Assembly: GCA_012974315.1 (NCBI GenBank) | Contig: JAAXQI010000065.1 | Coordinates: 1 to 10,933 of the forward strand | From: Desulfobacterales bacterium | Lineage (GTDB): Bacteria > Desulfobacterota > Desulfobulbia > Desulfobulbales > BM004 | Length of the DNA stretch: 10,933 nt | Direction: 5' to 3' | Shown: in pieces, positions 1 through 5,820 of the stretch | Layout: the number at the start of each line of letters is the position of its first letter | How positions within the stretch are numbered: the stretch's first letter is position 1 | Position numbers and translations under genes: made by a program | The notes under the pieces: model-generated | The model's database searches: none | Seen by the model: the letters and a program-made list of their open reading frames with translations, nothing else | What the model was told of the DNA's origin: nothing

Positions 1-68
1 AACCACAGGGGCAACTCCGGCCTTTTTAGAATAATTATTCAGTATGACTCTTCCATAATATTGAGGTG

Positions 69-236
69 ATGGAAAATGTTCCGGAAGTGTGCGATAATGC
101 CATGAGCGAGGACCACCCGAAGTGGCTGAAAAAGAACTATTCCAGATTCCTCACGTTTACTTCTAAATCGATCAGCGCGCAGTCTTCGGCAATCATAAAA
201 AAATATTGTCTTTTGGTACGAAATGTCGTACGTTAA
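69..236 (+). CDS. Short unassigned ORF, possible gene remnant
   Basis: A 55-codon open frame starts with ATG right after a GAGGTG stretch and begins MENVPEVCDNAMSEDHPKW. The composition looks protein-like (charged and aromatic residues spread through it), but I recognise no family. The frame is open back to a stop at 45-47. It ends inside the perfect inverted repeat at 216-231. It may be a small real gene or the tail of a decayed one next to the toxin-antitoxin cluster. Weak call. Confidence 0.2.
   Translation: MENVPEVCDNAMSEDHPKWLKKNYSRFLTFTSKSISAQSSAIIKKYCLLVRNVVR
216..231. promoter_or_regulatory. Perfect inverted repeat upstream of phd-yoeB, possible operator
   Basis: GTACGA-AATG-TCGTAC, with 6-base perfect arms and a 4-base spacer, lies about 100 bases before the antitoxin ATG. 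Phd/YefM antitoxins bind short palindromes in their own promoters, so it is a candidate operator. I found no convincing -35/-10 pair next to it, so the assignment is inference. A weak A/T hairpin (AAAATC-TTTT-GATTTT) follows at 254-269. Confidence 0.3.
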
Positions 237-331
237 TGGTGTCCGCAACGCCTAAAATCTTTTGATTTTATTAGGCCCTGTTGCTGGCTGCGAGACTTTT
301 TATGATTGTGTTGATGTTGGGAGGTAATATT

Positions 332-574
332 ATGACAACACTTACTGTTTCAGAAGCAAGAGCAAAATTATATGGATTAGTGGACACAGTCGCATCTGAG
401 CATAAACAGGTTACAATCAAAGGCAAACGGGCAAGTGCCGTTCTGGTTTCGGAGAATGACTGGGAAGCAATACAGGAAACCCTTTATTTGACATCGATTC
501 CCGGCATGAGGGAATCGATTAAGAAGGGGTTGAAAACTCCCGTCGAAGAATGTTCTGAGGATCTGGAATGGTGA
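332..574 (+). CDS. Type II antitoxin, Phd/YefM family
   Basis: An 80-residue antitoxin expected to bind and neutralise the YoeB-type toxin encoded directly downstream and to repress the shared promoter. The N-terminus MTTLTVSEARAKLYGLVDTV followed by a KGKRASAVLVSENDWEAIQETL segment is the classic Phd/YefM DNA-binding fold; the acidic tail (VEECSEDLEW) is the usual disordered toxin-wrapping part. I chose the ATG at 332 because GGGAGG lies a few bases upstream; the frame is open back to 281 but that extension has no family likeness. Its stop overlaps the toxin start by 7 bases (568-574), so translation is probably coupled. Length is normal for the family. Confidence 0.92.
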   Translation: MTTLTVSEARAKLYGLVDTVASEHKQVTIKGKRASAVLVSENDWEAIQETLYLTSIPGMRESIKKGLKTPVEECSEDLEW

Positions 575-834
575 GGTGGAAATTAATTTTCACCAAAATG
601 GCTCAAAAGGATGCGAAAAAAATAAAACAAGCAGGTTTAAGGCCACAGGTAGAAAGCCTTCTATCTATCATTCAGAAAAACCCCTTCCAGAATCCACCTT
701 CATATGAGAAACTTGTTGGAGACCTCAGCGGTGCATATTCGCGCAGGATAAACATCCAGCACAGATTAGTTTACCAAGTGCTTGCTGATAAAAAGATTGT
801 AAAAATTATTCGAATGTGGACCCACTATAGATAA
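568..834 (+). CDS. yoeB: Type II toxin, YoeB/Txe family mRNA interferase
   Basis: An 88-residue RelE-superfamily toxin; YoeB cuts mRNA on the ribosome after docking in the A site. By alignment with E. coli YoeB (catalytic E46, R65, H83, Y84) the matching residues are E47 (SYEKL), R66 (QHRLVY) and H86-Y87 near the C-terminus, all present, so the toxin looks active. The DLSGAYSRRINIQHRLVYQV core is diagnostic. The chain ends in THYR, one residue past the usual terminal HY. It is translationally coupled to the Phd/YefM antitoxin through a 7-base overlap. A heptamer-like repeat tract starts right after its stop. Confidence 0.92.
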   Translation: MVRWKLIFTKMAQKDAKKIKQAGLRPQVESLLSIIQKNPFQNPPSYEKLVGDLSGAYSRRINIQHRLVYQVLADKKIVKIIRMWTHYR

Positions 835-935
835 TTGCTTCTCAGCCCTCAGCACTTAGACCTCAATCGCCACTCCACTCCCAGACCCAAGTCCTCAGTC
901 CTTTTGCTAAACGTCTAATCTCGACACTTTGGCCT
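835..935. repeat. Degenerate CTC-rich repeat tract between yoeB and mazF
   Basis: Pyrimidine-rich DNA made of loose CTCAGNC, CACTCC and ACTCCC words, mainly at 841-905. It includes CTCAGTCCTTTT at 894-905, which recurs at 2343-2354 and, one T shorter, at 2294-2304 beyond the ParDE pair. No gene fits here. It looks like a worn copy of the tract at 2289-2425. Confidence 0.5.
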
Positions 936-1277
936 TTAATCACTTACTATCGCCCTGACTCTTGCTAAAGCGTCATTTGTGACAGCTTTAGGTGCTTTTT
1001 CGACAAACTGAAGCCCCCTTTCACTAAAGTCGATCATTTTTACCTGCTGACAAAGCACAACACCTTTAATCTTCTTGACTTCTATGGTCACTTCAAAACC
1101 GTGGCCTCTCACTCTGCTTGTGATCGGCGCAACCATTGCCAGTAATATTTTTTTGTTGAATGATACATGGGAAAGAATAAGGGCGGGCCTTTTACCCATC
1201 TGTTCATGCCCTGCTGCCGGATCAAAATTTGTCCAGACAATATCACCTCGTTTTGGAATATATTTTTTGGGGCCCAT
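936..1277 (-). CDS. mazF: MazF/PemK-family endoribonuclease toxin
   Basis: A 113-residue toxin of the MazF family, a ribosome-independent, sequence-specific mRNA interferase. The start MGPKKYIPKRGDIVWTNFDP, then GHEQMGKRPALILS and APITSR, match the family closely. The catalytic arginine and threonine of E. coli MazF (R29, T52) align with R30 in GKRP and T53 in PITS, both present. The C-terminus (KMIDFSERGLQFVEKAP) fits the dimer core and last helix. ATG at 1277 shares its A with the stop of mazE (TAATG), so the two genes are translationally coupled. Full length, with no sign of decay. Confidence 0.95.
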   Translation of the reverse strand: MGPKKYIPKRGDIVWTNFDPAAGHEQMGKRPALILSHVSFNKKILLAMVAPITSRVRGHGFEVTIEVKKIKGVVLCQQVKMIDFSERGLQFVEKAPKAVTNDALARVRAIVSD

Positions 1278-1537
1278 TACCAGACTTCCCTTCCAACAGG
1301 TTCATCATTAAGCCATTCCTGGTCTTCTTCATCGATTTTCATTGCCCCGGGCTTGCATTGGTTGAGAAGTTCATTAAGTTTATATTCTTTTTTTGCTTCA
1401 ATTGGAGTGATAACAATTTTGCCGTTCACCTCTTCAATATCAACCAGCTGGTCAAAATGCAGATCTGTTGACTCCGCAATTGCTTTAGGAATCCTCGTAG
1501 CCAGGCTGTTTCCCCATTTTTTAATTGTCCCCTGCAT
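1277..1537 (-). CDS. mazE: MazE-family antitoxin (AbrB/SpoVT fold)
   Basis: An 86-residue antitoxin partner of MazF. Residues 1-47 (TIKKWGNSLATRIPKAIAES, then VNGKIVITPI) form the swapped-hairpin AbrB domain that binds DNA as a dimer. Residues 50-86, with the acidic MKIDEEDQEWLNDEP stretch and terminal VGREVW, match the MazE tail that threads along the MazF dimer and blocks its active site. ATG at 1537 is preceded by AAGGGTGA at good spacing. It probably represses its own promoter at 1579-1607. Confidence 0.94.
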   Translation of the reverse strand: MQGTIKKWGNSLATRIPKAIAESTDLHFDQLVDIEEVNGKIVITPIEAKKEYKLNELLNQCKPGAMKIDEEDQEWLNDEPVGREVW

Positions 1538-1553
1538 GATAGCTCACCCTTTT

Positions 1554-1565
1554 ATGTATATACAT
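1554..1565. promoter_or_regulatory. 12-base perfect palindrome in the mazE leader, possible operator
   Basis: ATGTATATACAT is a perfect palindrome lying between the predicted mazE -10 box and its start codon. The adjoining ACATTGTTTA (1562-1571) recurs exactly at 1607-1616, inside the inverted repeat that covers the mazE -35. Paired sites of this kind are expected for MazE-MazF autorepression. The protein that binds is inferred. Confidence 0.4.
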
Positions 1566-1578
1566 TGTTTACACTAAG

Positions 1579-1607
1579 ATGATAAACTCAAACGAAGTAT
1601 GTGTCAA
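1579..1607 (-). promoter_or_regulatory. Predicted sigma-70 promoter of mazEF
   Basis: On the minus strand TTGACA (1607-1602), a 17-base spacer and TATCAT (1584-1579) make a near-consensus promoter (11 of 12 positions). Transcription would begin near 1572, about 35 bases before mazE. The -35 overlaps the inverted repeat at 1606-1625 by two bases, a natural place for repression. Confidence 0.65.
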
Positions 1608-1625
1608 CATTGTTTATACAATGTT
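1606..1625. promoter_or_regulatory. Inverted repeat between the divergent TA promoters, likely operator
   Basis: AACATTGTTTATACAATGTT has perfect 7-base arms around a 6-base centre. It touches the mazE -35 on one side and lies about 12 bases from the -35 of the RHH-parE promoter on the other. Its left part repeats at 1562-1571. It could serve MazE, the RHH antitoxin or both. Confidence 0.5.
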
Positions 1626-1636
1626 AGCTTTAACGA

Positions 1637-1665
1637 TTGACAGCTATCGCACATTTGCTTACAAT
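1637..1665 (+). promoter_or_regulatory. Predicted sigma-70 promoter of the RHH-parE pair
   Basis: TTGACA (1637-1642), a 17-base spacer and TACAAT (1660-1665) form a near-consensus promoter. Transcription would start near 1672, giving a leader of about 20 bases with AGGAGG at 1683-1688. The -10 box lies inside the inverted repeat at 1651-1677. Confidence 0.7.
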
Positions 1666-1677
1666 GTATGCAAATGT
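1651..1677. promoter_or_regulatory. Operator-like inverted repeat over the RHH-parE -10 box
   Basis: ACATTTGC (1651-1658) and GCAAATGT (1670-1677) are perfect 8-base arms around an 11-base centre that holds the -10 sequence. Ribbon-helix-helix antitoxins bind such dyads cooperatively and repress their own genes, so this is a strong operator candidate for the adjacent antitoxin. Confidence 0.6.
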
Positions 1678-1692
1678 ATTACAGGAGGCCAC

Positions 1693-1941
1693 ATGCTTAA
1701 AGCAGCCAGCGTTACAGTACGTGTCAAACCGAGCACAAAAACTCGTCTTGAGGCTTTGGCCGATGCCACCAAGCGGTCAAAATCCTACGTTATCGAAGAG
1801 GCTTTAGAGCAGTACCTTGATGTGAATGAATGGCAGATCGAGGGTATTGCCAAGGCACTTAGCGAAGCGGACAAGCCTGGGGCGGTTTTTGTTGATCATG
1901 ACGAAGTCCTTGCCAAGTGGGAGAAAAAGCTTGCGGATTAG
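1693..1941 (+). CDS. Ribbon-helix-helix (CopG/ParD-like) antitoxin
   Basis: An 82-residue antitoxin. Residues 5-45 (ASVTVRVKPSTKTRLEALADATKRSKSYVIEEALEQYL) are a textbook ribbon-helix-helix: a short beta strand followed by two helices, with the family's RSKSYVIEEAL signature. Residues 46-82 are a charged, probably flexible tail that would bind the toxin. ATG at 1693 has AGGAGG a few bases upstream; the frame is open to 1579 but that part contains the promoter and operator, so it is not coding. The stop overlaps the toxin start by 11 bases. Predicted partner: the ParE-type toxin that follows. Confidence 0.9.
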   Translation: MLKAASVTVRVKPSTKTRLEALADATKRSKSYVIEEALEQYLDVNEWQIEGIAKALSEADKPGAVFVDHDEVLAKWEKKLAD

Positions 1942-2215
1942 GTGGTTTCGACAGGCACTTCTTGATCTGGACCAAATCGAAACATATATCGCCGAGGAGA
2001 GCCCAGCGACTGCTGTGGATGTTGTCGTTAAAATAATTAAAGCGGTTTCGCTTTTGGGGGCTCAACAGGGAATAGGTCGTGCTGGCCGCGTCCCCGGCAC
2101 AAAAGAGATGATTGTTCCCGGCTTGTCATATATTGTTCCTTATAGGGTTAAAGACGGGGAGGTCCAGATATTGCGTGTCTATCATACATCACGAAAATGG
2201 CCGGCTAGCCTGTAA
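1931..2215 (+). CDS. parE: ParE/RelE-superfamily toxin
   Basis: A 94-residue toxin. The body RIRWFRQALLDLDQIETYIAE plus GRVPGTKEMIVPGLSYIVPYRV and VQILRVYHTSRKWP is the standard ParE layout: N-terminal helical hairpin, then a beta sheet ending in the H-T-S-R-KWP block. ParE toxins typically poison DNA gyrase, though relatives can act on RNA. The frame is open to 1826, but family proteins start at the RIRW segment, so I chose TTG at 1931; TGGGAG lies about 8 bases upstream. This start sits inside the antitoxin gene (11-base overlap), giving coupled translation. No key part seems lost. Confidence 0.88.
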   Translation: MRIRWFRQALLDLDQIETYIAEESPATAVDVVVKIIKAVSLLGAQQGIGRAGRVPGTKEMIVPGLSYIVPYRVKDGEVQILRVYHTSRKWPASL

Positions 2216-2257
2216 CATTCCAACCTCAACTCCATTATTCACCCCAGCGAGCAGAGA

Positions 2258-2282
2258 AAGTAAAATAGTCAATTTTTTACTT
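2258..2282. terminator. A/T-rich hairpin after parE, weak terminator candidate
   Basis: AAGTAAAA and TTTTACTT are perfect 8-base arms around a 9-base loop, 43 bases past the parE stop. The stem has only one G-C pair and no clean T run after it, so termination would be weak. Confidence 0.25.
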
Positions 2283-2288
2283 GACCAC

Positions 2289-2425
2289 GTCACCTCAGTC
2301 CTTTCTTTTCACTCCTAACTCCTCACTCCTCACTCTTCAGTTCTCAGTCCTTTTCTTTTTCTCCTAACTCCTCACTTCTTGCTCCTCACTTTTTTACTCC
2401 TAACTCCTAACTTTTCACTCCTCAC
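2289..2425. repeat. Heptamer-like tandem tract (ACTCCTA/ACTCCTC)
   Basis: About 135 bases of loose 7-base units, for example the run at 2310-2337 and again at 2361-2425, with words ACTCCTA, ACTCCTC and CTCAGTC. The tract fills the space between parE and mpl and runs through the mpl stop codon: the last mpl codons (SSEE, stop) read AGTGAGGAGTGA, the complement of the repeat. Similar words occur at 841-905. This is a minisatellite-like tract without the spacer structure of a CRISPR. Confidence 0.7.
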
Positions 2426-3857
2426 TGCTTCTTAACATTTCCAGTAGCCGCATGTGGATATTGTCAAATCCGCCGTTGGAAAGAATTGCCACTACATCAC
2501 CGGGGAGAAGGGTACTCTGCAGGTGTACGAGAATTTCGTCGGTATATGCAAACGAACGGGCATCAATGTTTCGTCCTTTAAGGTCGGAGGCAAGCTGTTT
2601 TGAAGAAAAGAGCTGGTCTGCAGGAAAATCGGGCAGCGGCACAGGTTCTCGCACCAGTACCAGGTCTGCCTGGTCAAAGGCCGATACATAATCCTTCTGG
2701 AAAATCTGCCGCCTGCTGGAATTGGTACGCGGCTCAAAAACGGCCACCAACCGGTGGCCTGTATATGCCTGTTTGAGGGCAATCAGCGTTTCCCGAACTG
2801 CGGTAGGGTGGTGGGCAAAATCATCGATCACCGTAATATTGTTTACTACACCCCGGACTTCTTGACGCCTCCGCACACCTTCAAAACTGGCAACTCCGGT
2901 AATAATTGCCTCTTTATCCAGGCCGAGCCGGTCAAGAACTGCGATTACTGCCAAGGTATTTAAGGCATTATGCCTGCCGGGCATGGGGCTTTTGCATGTG
3001 CCGTAAATCCTGCCTTTGTGCATAATATCAAAAGAGGTCGCCCCGGGTTTAACTTCTAAATTCTCGATTGACCACTCCGCCCCTGTGTCCATCCCGTAGC
3101 TTAAGACAGGGCATTGCGCCCTGGCAGTTATTTCTTTTACCACCGGGCTGTCAAAACAGGCAACAACGCAGCCGTCTTTCTCCATTATCGCCATCAGGCG
3201 CGAAAATGAGTCCTTGATAGCCTCAAGGTCAGCAAAGATATCTGCATGATCAAATTCAATGGAGGTGACAATAGCAATATGGGGTTGATAGTGCAGAAAT
3301 TTCGGCCCCTTGTCAAAAAAGGCAGTATCGTATTCATCCCCTTCCACGACAAAATAGGGGCTGTCCCCAAGATTGTAATTGCGGCCAAAGGCCTGCACCA
3401 GGCCACCGATCATAAGTCCCGGAGTCGAGCCAGTTTTGTGCAGCAGCGAGGCCAGCATGGAAGAGGTGGTGGTTTTGCCGTGGGTGCCTGTCACCACAAG
3501 TGAGGTTTTATCAGCAAGAAAGTAATGGCCCAGGGCCTGGGGAAAGGAGACATAGGGGATGCCAAGTTCGGCAAGGGCCTGGGCCTCAGGATTTATTTTT
3601 CGTATGGTATTCCCGACCACAACAAGGTCAGGCCGTGGTGATAAATTTTCAGCACAATAGCCGCTTTGTATTTCGATATTGCAGGATGCCAGAAAATCAC
3701 TCATGGGCGGGTAAACATTCTCGTCAGACCCGGTAACAACATAGCCGGAATCTTTCAGCATGCCGGCAAGGGAACCCATGCCGGTGCCGCAGACACCCAT
3801 AATGTGGATGTGACGGACATGGCCAGGGAAGTGATTAAGAGAAGGAAGAAGATTCAC
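2415..3857 (-). CDS. mpl: UDP-N-acetylmuramate:L-alanyl-gamma-D-glutamyl-meso-DAP ligase
   Basis: A 480-residue Mur-ligase-family enzyme of cell-wall recycling. It joins the recovered tripeptide L-Ala-gamma-D-Glu-meso-DAP to UDP-MurNAc with ATP in the cytoplasm. Domains: N-terminal Rossmann part with IMGVCGTGMGSLAGML (19-34) and TGSD; central ATPase with P-loop GTHGKTT (124-130); the Mpl-type block VEGDEYDTAFFDKGPKF (171-187) with EFDHADIF; C-terminal domain with DDFAHHPTAV and EPRTNSSRRQIF. The VEGDEYDTAF and DDFAHHP blocks separate Mpl from MurC. The start is GTG at 3857 with no clear ribosome site, chosen because the NLLPSLN...HIHIMG lead-in fits deltaproteobacterial homologues. The last codons are formed by the repeat tract. 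Confidence 0.93.
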   Translation of the reverse strand: MNLLPSLNHFPGHVRHIHIMGVCGTGMGSLAGMLKDSGYVVTGSDENVYPPMSDFLASCNIEIQSGYCAENLSPRPDLVVVGNTIRKINPEAQALAELGIPYVSFPQALGHYFLADKTSLVVTGTHGKTTTSSMLASLLHKTGSTPGLMIGGLVQAFGRNYNLGDSPYFVVEGDEYDTAFFDKGPKFLHYQPHIAIVTSIEFDHADIFADLEAIKDSFSRLMAIMEKDGCVVACFDSPVVKEITARAQCPVLSYGMDTGAEWSIENLEVKPGATSFDIMHKGRIYGTCKSPMPGRHNALNTLAVIAVLDRLGLDKEAIITGVASFEGVRRRQEVRGVVNNITVIDDFAHHPTAVRETLIALKQAYTGHRLVAVFEPRTNSSRRQIFQKDYVSAFDQADLVLVREPVPLPDFPADQLFSSKQLASDLKGRNIDARSFAYTDEILVHLQSTLLPGDVVAILSNGGFDNIHMRLLEMLRSSEE

Positions 3858-3875
3858 TAAGATAATAGAATGTGG

Positions 3876-4073
3876 TTAAGATCGCACAGCATTGTGCACG
3901 GTTTTATATATACTTTGAAAGGTTTCATCAAAATTTGCCGGTGACAGCCGTCCAACTTCAATGAACTTCACCACAACCTCTTTGGCTACTTTGAGAATCG
4001 CCTCGTCACTTACAGGCCGGCTTGCTGTTTCAGGGCTGATTTCCGCTTTATTTTTCTGTTTTGCTGCAGCCAT
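3876..4073 (-). CDS. Small conserved-looking protein upstream of mpl, unknown function
   Basis: A 65-residue, soluble-looking protein beginning MAAAKQKNKAEISPETASRP, a flexible Lys/Ala-rich lead, then a helical segment with VAKEVVVKFIEVGRLSPANFDETFQSIYKTV. The second half resembles small uncharacterised proteins I associate with sulfate reducers, but I can name no domain and assign no function. I prefer ATG at 4073; a longer frame begins at TTG 4130 but adds a hydrophobic, unrelated stretch. The gene ends 18 bases before mpl on the same strand, so the two probably share a transcript. No catalytic motif, signal peptide or membrane segment is visible in the short form. Confidence 0.6.
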   Translation of the reverse strand: MAAAKQKNKAEISPETASRPVSDEAILKVAKEVVVKFIEVGRLSPANFDETFQSIYKTVHNAVRS

Positions 4074-4130
4074 ATTTTTAGTCCAATATGAGAATGAGAA
4101 GAAAAGCCCCTGAGGCAAGAAGAAGGCCAA

Positions 4131-4318
4131 TTCCAGATTTGCCTGCAGAGGCTTGTTCTTTGAGAAAAACCTCTTAAGCCCTCCCCAAAGTTTTTTTATA
4201 AAAATTTAGGCCAGGAGTAAGGTTCTCCGGAACTCTTTTGCCTGTCTGGCGTAAATGTAATCGAATAAAGTCCTCATTGTAAAGGGTTTCTTTGACTCAG
4301 GTAGTGCTATGAAACAGG
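4131..4318. other. AT-rich intergenic stretch, nothing coding seen
   Basis: I see no open frame with coding character and no RNA gene. It probably carries the promoter of the minus-strand small gene and mpl, but I cannot point to convincing boxes. Confidence 0.4.
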
Positions 4319-4378
4319 TAGCGTTAATAATCTTCCGATATTAACCAAATAACAATTGGTGAAAACGCTAATTTTTTT
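4319..4378 (+). ncRNA. Branched hairpin element with T-run, possible terminator or small RNA end
   Basis: Outer arms TAGCGTT (4319-4325) and AACGCTA (4364-4370) are perfect and are followed by a run of seven T (4372-4378). Two further stems fit inside: TTAATA (4324-4329) with TATTAA (4339-4344), and ACCAA (4344-4348) with TTGGT (4356-4360). Neighbouring stems share one or two bases, so they compete slightly. The RNA could fold as a three-way junction ending in a U tract, like the 3' end of a small RNA or a structured terminator. No promoter for it was found. Confidence 0.3.
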
Positions 4379-4400
4379 CAACCATATAAATAATTTCTTC

Positions 4401-4427
4401 AATAGTCTTCGAAGATTATATTTTTTT
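4401..4427 (+). terminator. Hairpin with T-run, terminator candidate
   Basis: The palindrome TCTTCGAAGA (4406-4415) extends by AT pairs and one G-U to about 7 stem pairs and is followed by TATATTTTTTT. It lies 57 bases before the sigma-54 promoter and could insulate it from upstream transcription. Low GC makes it a weak call. Confidence 0.3.
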
Positions 4428-4484
4428 GTGAAAAAATCATACAGATTAGGCAGTTTGAAGAATTATTCTCAAAATTGATAATAA

Positions 4485-4500
4485 TGGCGCAAATTTTGCT
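4485..4500 (+). promoter_or_regulatory. Sigma-54 promoter of the decayed receiver-PilZ gene
   Basis: TGGCGCAAATTTTGCT matches the -24/-12 consensus TGGCAC-N5-TTGC with the GG and GC exactly 10 bases apart. The start of transcription would be near 4511, leaving about 56 bases to the ATG at 4567. It is intact although the gene behind it is broken. Confidence 0.75.
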
Positions 4501-4566
4501 ATGATTATATTGATGAGCTGATTTGCGCCTTGCAAAAACGAAAAATGCTTTACATATTGAGGGGAA

Positions 4567-5261
4567 ATGAAGAAGCAAATCCTTGTGGCTGATGAAGATC
4601 AACTGATACTATATGCCCTTTCCAAAGCTTTAAAAGATGTTGGATGTGAAGTTAAAACAGCTGCTACGGTCCCCGATGCAATTGAAACTCTCTCTGGCTC
4701 CTCTTACGATCTTTGCCTTATTGATGTCCATCTTGCTGACTCGAACGGTCATGAGGGGTTAATGTAGATAATCCAGGATACCTGTCCAGAGACTAAAATC
4801 ATCCTTATGGCCGCAAGTTACCTCGACTCGCCAGAGCTTAGCGAAGTCAATTTCAAGGCCATTTCCAATGAGTCCTGCCATTTTATATCCAAGCCTTTTG
4901 ATCTTAGTGAAGTCACTGAAGTTGTGCACCAGGTGCTGACAGGAGAGGAAGGCTTTTTTAGCGGTTATCGTTTTGCAAGCAGCGGCTTCGAAAGAAAACC
5001 AAGAAAAGCCCCAGGCAACCCTTGAATGAAAACATAAGTTTTCAATTAAGGGTTATTTTTCAGGGAATTTCCACCCGTTTGTTTGTGGAGGCGCAAGCAG
5101 TTGACGTCAGTGACAGCGGCATAGGGCTAGTCACCCCTTACCCCTTGCAGAAATCTCAGGTTATTGGTTTTGATGAAAAATTAAAAAACAGAACCGGAGT
5201 TGTCGCCTGGAGCAAAATGACAGATGAAGAAAATTGCAGAGTGGGTGTAAAATTTGCCTGA
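4567..5261 (+). pseudogene. Receiver-PilZ response regulator, broken copy
   Basis: This matches the intact gene at 6101-6793 along its whole length but is cut twice. The receiver part (MKKQILVADEDQLILYALSK, phosphoacceptor D53 in LCLIDVHL) stops at an in-frame TAG at 4765-4767 where the intact copy has codons for LMKMV; the same frame then continues as IIQDTCPETKIILM and HFISKPFDL. Near 5001-5009 one base is missing (AAGAAAAG where the intact copy has AAGAAGAAG), which shifts the frame and gives a TGA at 5023-5025. The PilZ half resumes in another frame from about 5022 (NENISFQLRV, VDVSDSGIG, CRVGVKFA). The ribosome site GAGGGG (4559-4564) and sigma-54 promoter are still good. The PilZ arginine motif is worn (RKPRK). 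Probably non-functional. Confidence 0.88.
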
Positions 5262-5279
5262 TTATTCAAGGCAGCCAAT

Positions 5280-5816
5280 TTACTTCAAATCAAATTTTTT
5301 AACCTGATAGCGTAGACTATCGTAAGAAATATTGAGCAGTTTGGCTGCTTTGGTCTGGTTGGTGCCGGCCCGCTCCAGGGCCTGTTTGATCAAATCCTTT
5401 TCCACTTCATCAAGAGAGATGCCTTTTTCAGGCAGGATAATTCGCGCGTTTTGGCGCCTTTCGACAAATGGTAAAGTGCTTCCTCCGCAGCCGCTCAAAT
5501 CCAGTGGGAGATGCTCAGGGCTTATCAGATCATTGTTTTCAAGGACAACGCATCTTTCAATAACATTCTTCAATTCCCGAATATTGCCTGGCCAGTTGTA
5601 ATCAATTAACCATTTCTCCGCCTCTGCGGTGAAGCCATTGAGACTTTTTTGGGCATATTTTTGCCTGAAGAAATCATGAAAATATCGGGACAACTGAGGA
5701 ATGTCTTCACGCCTTTCATGGAGAGGCGGCAATTGCAGGGCAAAGGTATTCAACCGGGAAAAAAGGTCCTCACGGAATTCAAGGTGTAGTAAACCCAGGA
5801 AATTCCCAAAACACAA
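5280..5816 (-). pseudogene. C-terminal fragment of an NtrC-family regulator
   Basis: Residues from FREDLFSRLNTF (about 5780) to the end align with residues 305-468 of the intact regulator at 6986-8392. Present: the tail of the AAA+ domain (LHERREDIPQL, NWPGNIRELKNVIERCVVL) and the Fis-type helix-turn-helix (TKAAKLLNISYDSLRYQVKKFDLK). Missing: receiver, Walker A, GAFTGA loop and Walker B. The frame reaches TTG at 5816, but codons upstream of 5780 (CFGNFLGLLHLE) are unrelated, so 5780 marks the break. It faces the receiver-PilZ pseudogene with an 18-base gap, as the intact pair do at larger distance. If translated it would be a DNA-binding fragment without an activator domain. Confidence 0.85.
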
Positions 5817-5820
5817 CCTA

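Noticed and set aside
281..331. Upstream extension of the Phd/YefM antitoxin
   Set aside because: It would bury the good ribosome site before ATG 332 and add a hydrophobic lead that the family lacks.
1167..1577. Plus-strand open frame of 136 codons across the mazEF region
   Set aside because: Antisense to mazE and mazF, both strongly supported; composition is not protein-like.
2289..2425. Possible CRISPR array in the repeat tract
   Set aside because: Units are about 7 bases, degenerate and back to back, without unique spacers; no cas gene is present.
4074..4130. Longer start (TTG 4130) for the small gene upstream of mpl
   Set aside because: The added residues are hydrophobic and unlike the rest; ATG at 4073 gives a coherent start, though its ribosome site is weak.
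4765..4767. TAG read as pyrrolysine to rescue the receiver-PilZ gene
   Set aside because: A separate one-base deletion near 5001-5009 still breaks the frame, so recoding alone would not restore the protein.
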